Shown piece by piece: positions 59,850 through 64,000 of a stretch of 64,000 nucleotides of DNA. This stretch comes from Mortierella sp. BCC40632 (lineage: Eukaryota; Mortierellomycota; Mortierellomycetes; Mortierellales; Mortierellaceae). The DNA lies in the NCBI GenBank assembly GCA_011634665.1, contig WAEK01000002.1, positions 3,428,501 through 3,492,500 of the forward strand, written 5' to 3'. The notes under the pieces are model-generated. The model saw only the letters and a program-made list of their open reading frames with translations, did not search any database and had not been told where the DNA came from. The position numbers and the translations under genes were made by a program. Positions within the stretch are counted from its first letter, which is position 1. Every line of letters begins with the position of its first letter.

Positions 59850-60363
59850 CTTCTCATTTTCCATCGAGTCAATCCTCTGGCACTCCTGGGGTGCTCTAAT
59901 ATTAGCCAAGTGCTTTAAAGAGGCGCAGAGGAACAAAAGTGAATGACAACTACACATTTCAATAGAGAGTCACTAGTAAGGCCAAAAGCCGCACCATGGT
60001 ACAGAACAGCACCAATGTGGAACGACAATATTTGAATATCCAATTTAGTAAATGCTAACCCGGGGAGTGGAAACCGCGGTCAGACCAATAAACTACTGAC
60101 TCTCAAACGAAGTGTCCTGTTGACGTTGCTCAAACACGTATGAGATACATTGGCTCTTCTCTCTGGACGCATGTCCAACAAACTGTCGTGACAGACAGTG
60201 ACACCATTTCTGTTCTTGTTGGGCGCTTTATCAGGCACTCTGTATGCTTTTATTAATATCGTCTATGTCAAATAAAGAGGGGAAGAGGGGTCGAAAGGCC
60301 CACAAACAAAAAAAAATTCTGCGCATTGATCTTTGTCGTGACGGGACCCTTTGTTGTCCATGA
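59850..60363. other. Flank of the endogenous RdRp, nothing recognised
   Basis: About 510 bp after the RdRp stop. It may include viral 3' untranslated sequence, but I see no poly(A), no capsid frame and no obvious target-site duplication. Confidence 0.5.
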
Positions 60364-60777
60364 CTACAATATATTCTTCACTCTAGGGAAGCTGATAATG
60401 TGTCGCCCTTTCATTATGTCTGGTCTCTGTCTACTGTTTGCTAAAAAAACAGAAAAAGTGACCTTATGAGTACAGGCAAGTCTGCTTGTTGTGGATTGGA
60501 CCCACTTACTGAAGGTGTCCTCCACTTCCACTCCCTTCCAAGAGTTGGCCAAATGATTCTCATTCCTGAAGGACTTGGCCTCCTTCCAAATGAACGATGA
60601 GAGGCGTCCCCCGCACTGGAGGGCGTCAGTTGGACAAACGAACGCGTATCCATCGCCCCATTGCCCTCTTTCCGCAACAGTCAAAGGGAGTTTTTTGATG
60701 GGCAGTTTATTGCTAAAAATTAGGAGAATGAAAAGAGCTATCTGTTTAACTGTCCGAGTCATTCGCGGTAATGACAC
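60364..60777 (-). pseudogene. Protein fragment of unknown family
   Basis: 137-codon open frame. Its central part (WKEAKSFRNENHLANSWKGV, FSKWVQSTTSRL) is protein-like, with aromatic and charged residues in helical pattern. I do not recognise the family. The start is arbitrary and the neighbours are transposon remains, so it is likely a fragment of a repeated gene. Confidence 0.35.
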
Positions 60778-60837
60778 AAGTGATGTTCTCGCTTGCCATC
60801 CTTTCCGGTTGAGAAAAATGGTCTTTATTTTTGGGCA

Positions 60838-60861
60838 AGGGCCAGTATTTTTACTGGCCCT
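60838..60861. repeat. Perfect 10-bp-stem hairpin, copy 1
   Basis: AGGGCCAGTA / TTTT / TACTGGCCCT. On the minus strand it is followed at once by CCTTGCCC and an AATAAA-like signal, as in copy 2 at 61473-61496. Confidence 0.9.
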
Positions 60862-61002
60862 GAGCAGTCCGCCTTCAGAGTAAAAATGCTGTCTACAGCG
60901 TGGCTACAGACCGCCTATAAACGTCTCCTTGGATGTCAATTTTAGGTTCCTAACTTCCTATTACTTTTTACTAGATATATTAATGTTGATCTACAACATC
61001 CC

Positions 61003-61152
61003 GGATAAAACTCAGACTATGGGTGATCGCTGCCATCCCTGAGTGTCTCCAGATTAAGTACTTTGGGGGTCTATTCTCTGTCCCTTCTCTTGGCTGCTGC
61101 TCGAAACGCTTTTTAGCTTCTATCTTGGTTTTGTTGGCGGCCCTGTTGCCCC
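61003..61152 (-). repeat. Dispersed repeat, copy 1 (coding-like)
   Basis: About 150 bp clearly related (roughly 80% by eye) to 63770-63920, same orientation. On the minus strand both read as a similar peptide with EAKK-FEQQPREG and RPPKYLIW cores, so the relation extends to protein level. Family unknown. Confidence 0.8.
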
Positions 61153-61472
61153 AATCATTAATCAGGTTGATTGCCTCCTCTCAGATCTCCCTTCGCTAGG
61201 TCTCTGATGCTGGGCAACTCTACACACGGCATTTCGCATCGCTGTACAGATCTGGGTACCGAGCAAACATTACGTTCCCTGTTGGAAGCATTCCAAACAA
61301 CTTTTTGACCCGGTGGGTCCGTTGTTTGGTGTCTTCAGTTCCACTGTAGAACGAGTAGACTTGGTGGTTATCATGCACAACTGACTAAGTCGATCTCTAT
61401 GCCACATTTCCTAGTGATATGAAATGGAAAGGTGGTATCGGTGAGATGGGGTGTGTGTTTTATTCAAAGGCA

Positions 61473-61496
61473 AGGGTCAGTATTTATACTGGCCCT
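61473..61496. repeat. Hairpin, copy 2
   Basis: AGGGTCAGTA / TTTA / TACTGGCCCT: the same hairpin as 60838-60861 with one G-T change in the stem. It lies just after the RNase H stop of the gypsy fossil, with TTGAATAAAACAC downstream on the minus strand. Confidence 0.88.
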
Positions 61497-61526
61497 GTTA
61501 AGCCAGCTTTCTATTTAGGTTCCTAT

Positions 61527-62146
61527 TTATCGACTTTGTAAAGTCAGGTCTAAAATGGTGTCGAGCCACGACACTAACATTGGGGCAAGCTCCTTCTTCT
61601 CGCGCATGTACACCAATGTCTTATGGTCTGTATATAGAGTAAACTTCCTTCCCCACAGGTAGGAATGGAACCTCTTCAGTGTAAATTCAATGGCAAGAAG
61701 CTCCTTCTTAGTATTAGAGTACTTCTTCTCTGCCGGTTTCAACTATCTGGCAGCTAAAGCAAAATAGCGTCTCTTGCCATCGATCATTTGGTACAATACC
61801 CCTGCTACTACTCCTTCTGCCTCCACTCCTAAGCCAACTGTGCCACATGGTCCCCCTCATCCCGTCTCTTCTCACCACGCATCTCATCCACCGCCATCGC
61901 ACTCACGTAAATCTGACCCTGACCCTATATCAGTCTCGCCAGGCTTTCCTCCATTCTCACACACATTTGCTCCATCTTCTGATCCATCCTTGTCTCCATT
62001 TCTGTGATACGTTGATTTAGCATCTGGAAAAAATCCATTGCTCTCTTCACACGTTCCTCAGAATGCTGGACAGCCGCCTTCACTAGGTTGACTATGCTTT
62101 GCTCGCTTCCTTGAAATTCACCAGTAAGGGGTAATCTGCTAGGCAA
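61527..62146 (-). mobile_element. Degenerate Ty3/gypsy retrotransposon: gag-like and RNase H pieces
   Basis: On the minus strand, 62146-61925 is a coiled-coil, Met/Glu-rich frame (RVKRAMDFFQMLNQRITEME) like the N-terminus of a gag protein. From about 61850 to 61527 lies the RNase H domain of a pol polyprotein: GVLYQMIDGKRRYFALAAR, KKYSNTKKELLAIEFTLKRF, YLWGRKFTLYTDHKTLVYM. An in-frame TAG (61743-61745) breaks it. Protease and reverse transcriptase are missing between the two pieces, so a large internal deletion has occurred. No integrase follows. Long terminal repeats were not clearly identified. Confidence 0.85.
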
Positions 62147-62250
62147 CGCGCCGAGGCGGCATCGCTGGTGATAGAAAAGAGTGTAGATGTATCTCTTCTC
62201 TAGAGCGCCAGCGATGCGTATCGACTAGCGCAGTGAATGACAAATAGGAA

Positions 62251-62361
62251 CTGGAAAGGTTCCTCACATAAAGGTCAGTTTATTATCGTGTAAGAGATGG
62301 GTATACATAGTGCTACGAGAGGGTCCAAGGTCCTACCTGGAAAGGTTCCTCGCATAAAGGT
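62251..62361 (+). repeat. Pair of 25-bp direct repeats
   Basis: CTGGAAAGGTTCCTC followed by (A/G)CATAAAGGT occurs at 62251-62275 and again at 62337-62361, 86 bp apart, upstream (minus strand) of the gag-like fragment. It may belong to a long terminal repeat or a rearrangement junction. Confidence 0.8.
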
Positions 62362-62472
62362 GAGGAACTCTCCAGGCAGGGGTGTCTGCTATTTATATGG
62401 CGTCGCCCCAAGGGTGACGTGCTCCAGCAGGGGGGTTGATGAGTACTGCTCCGCCTGCGGCGAGAGCAGTAG

Positions 62473-62526
62473 TTTTTTTTTTTTATAACAATCTGTTTCC
62501 GCTGGAATAGCCGTGTAGGCAAAACT
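62473..62526 (-). mobile_element. Poly(A)-tailed retroposon 3' end, copy 1
   Basis: On the minus strand the sequence ends TAGGCAAAACTAAG-type bases, then GAAACAGATTGTTAT and a run of 12 A's (here T 62473-62484). The same end with a longer tail occurs at 63083-63146, suggesting a SINE- or LINE-like element copied by target-primed reverse transcription. Confidence 0.6.
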
Positions 62527-62869
62527 AAGAAAACCTAATCTAGCCCCGGCCACTGCAAAGCGATGGCATAGTTGCAGGAGAGCCAAGTAGGGTTGTTTGT
62601 CCTATAGAGCGCCTGTTATAGATTACCTCGATTCAGGATACTGGGGTGAGCGTTTTTTTGTTAACGAGGGCCCCACGTGGGCATGCAGAGTTTATGGAAT
62701 ACCGGGCTACTGGCATGTTGTCACTTGGGCCATAACAGGATCTAGCCCTGCAAATAAACACTAAATAGTTTTACCTAATGTCCAGATACTCTGTTCGTCA
62801 TCACTTGCGTCGCATGAGTGGTCGTAATGCCAGCTCCCTACGCGGCCTGTTGCGCTCATTCGTCGTCTT

Positions 62870-63045
62870 TTAGCCCTCTTGGTCCATCGCTAACACTTTT
62901 TTCCAACTCCCTAGCCGCTCCATCACCTCCAGCTTTCTCTTTCCAAGGTAGTACTCATGCACAGTACGGTCTGCTTCATCGTATGCCTCCTTGAGGTTCG
63001 GCTTCTGCCTCAGCGGATTGTTCAAGTCGGAGAAATTTCCACAGC
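62870..63045 (-). pseudogene. Unidentified coding fragment in repeat region
   Basis: Open for about 58 codons to a TAA at 62872-62870, reading NLKEAYDEADRTVHEYYLGK and a Leu/Trp-rich end. Upstream it shares GTTGCGTCTCCCAGC (63069-63083) with the 63.9 kb repeat, so both probably come from one repeated gene family. Not recognised. Confidence 0.4.
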
Positions 63046-63082
63046 TGCTTTGGTGTCCGTCAGCACCGTTGCGTCTCCCAGC

Positions 63083-63146
63083 TTTTTTTTTTTTTTTTTT
63101 TTTTTTTTATAACAATCTGTTTCTGTTAAGATAGCTACGTAGGCAA
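63083..63146 (-). mobile_element. Poly(A)-tailed retroposon 3' end, copy 2
   Basis: Same terminal sequence as copy 1 (62473-62526) with a 26-nt A tail on the minus strand (T 63083-63108). The tail abuts the unidentified coding fragment at GTCTCCCAGC, marking an insertion point. Confidence 0.6.
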
Positions 63147-63160
63147 AGAACTAATCTAAG

Positions 63161-63179
63161 GTCACCACATAGTGGTGAC
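63161..63179. repeat. 8-bp perfect inverted repeat
   Basis: GTCACCAC-ATA-GTGGTGAC, inside or just beyond the copy 2 retroposon end. Its role is unknown. Confidence 0.8.
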
Positions 63180-63383
63180 AATCCCCCCGTAACCATGTCA
63201 ACTACACGTGGCCAGTGACTCCGCGCAACGACTGCCATCCCTCGTCAGGATGTTTGAAAATTGAAAACAGGTTAGGTCACCGGAATGGGATCCACCCCAT
63301 TCTCTCCATCATCTCCAAACGTCGCCTCCCTGCCAGACTGTCTAGCGAGCGAGCATCTGCTGCTTCCATGCCAGCTTGGGTCC
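63180..63383. other. Repeat-region spacer
   Basis: Short spacer between the retroposon end and the repeat-borne ORF. Nothing recognised. Confidence 0.4.
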
Positions 63384-63944
63384 CTAGACAACGTCCCCCC
63401 TCATGTCCTTCAATAAGTGCTCCACATGGGCATGCACCAGGAGCGCAAAGGAGATCATAGCCATAATTCTATTTAGCTCTGGCTCCCTTAGTAGGGCATC
63501 TTTTTCTCGAGCGAAGATTCCATTGAGCTGCTCCCACTCGATAGTCGTTTCACACCACTTCTTCCAAGGCTCTTGTGTTGCTTGTTCCTGGGTGTGATCC
63601 ACAAACCGATGCGATATTTCAGCTGCTACTCCCTCTGTCACCTTGAAAAGAGTTTTCCAGGTTTTGTTAAGTATCGCTTGTGCAACACCTCGACACAAAG
63701 AGCCAAAAGTCCATTGCGAAGGAAGTCTTGTCTGGTCTGTAGCTTCTTGAGGCTGCGTGGGGGTTTCCTGGATGAAATTCAGACTCTGGGTGATCGCTTC
63801 TGTCCCTGGGTGTCCCCAGATTAGATACTTTGGAGGTCTGCTCCCTGCCCCTTCTCTTGGCTGTTGCTCAAAATGCTTTTTCGCCTCTGTGTTCGCTTTG
63901 TTGACAGCACTGTCGCCCCCCGTTGCGTCTCCCAGCGCGTTTGC
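63384..63944 (-). pseudogene. Repeat-borne ORF fragment, unknown family
   Basis: Open for about 186 codons on the minus strand (in-frame TGA at 63947-63945) with no ATG until well inside. The N-terminal part holds the repeated segment (EAKKHFEQQPREG, RPPKYLIWGHPG), also found at 61003-61152. The C-terminal part (AQAILNKTWKTLFKVTEGVA, MAMISFALLVHAHVEHLLKD) is helical. Two copies within 3 kb of transposon remains suggest a mobile-element or lineage-specific repeated protein. No function assigned. Confidence 0.5.
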
Positions 63945-64000
63945 TCACTGCAGGGATTCCTACTGGGGTGAGCGTTCTCCTGGGCTATTTATCGTCGTTC

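Overview
The window looks like nuclear DNA of an early-diverging filamentous fungus, most likely Mortierellaceae (inference). The evidence is compact genes with many short GT-AG introns, dense (CT)n/(AG)n and long poly(A)/poly(T) tracts in introns and spacers, and fungal genes (END3, SLS1, RTG2, ECM15, PEX5) beside genes usually missing from yeasts and most Dikarya: an APH-1 gamma-secretase subunit, a SARAF-like gene, a ferroportin and GDP-L-fucose synthase. I saw no tRNA, rRNA or CRISPR array.

Layout. 0-9.7 kb: METTL22-like methyltransferase (+), END3 (-), SLS1 (+). 9.7-13.8 kb: APH-1 (-), then a 2.9 kb gene-poor stretch with decayed coding traces. 13.8-26.2 kb: tyrosine aminotransferase (+), RTG2-like Ppx/GppA protein (-), FCP1 CTD phosphatase (-, 11 exons), Rab GDI (+). 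26.5-33.6 kb: SARAF-like locus with frameshifts (+), GDP-L-fucose synthase (-), and the divergent ribosomal protein genes eL19 (-) and uS13 (+). 35-50.4 kb: ECM15/UPF0045 (-), a large Ivy1-like BAR protein (-), PEX5 (+), an O-fucosyltransferase-like type II membrane protein (-), a Kre9/Knh1-like GPI-anchored protein (-) and an unrecognised two-TM protein (-). 50.4-54.8 kb is gene-poor. 54.8-57.3 kb: ferroportin (-).

The last 6.5 kb differ in character. A long, uninterrupted RNA-dependent RNA polymerase ORF of partitivirus type (57.9-59.8 kb) lies head to head with ferroportin: an endogenous copy of an RNA virus gene in fungal DNA. Beyond it are transposon remains: a Ty3/gypsy gag/RNase H fossil, poly(A)-tailed retroposon ends, a duplicated hairpin, and two copies of an unrecognised repeat-borne coding segment.

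Shared themes. GDP-L-fucose synthase makes the donor that the nearby O-fucosyltransferase-like protein would use. END3, GDI, Ivy1-like and APH-1 are trafficking or membrane-protein functions. eL19 and uS13 share a promoter of about 170 bp. In three highly expressed genes (GDI, eL19, uS13) the first intron sits inside or directly after the start codon. Exon boundaries were set by hand from splice consensus, reading frame and family conservation. No database search was run.
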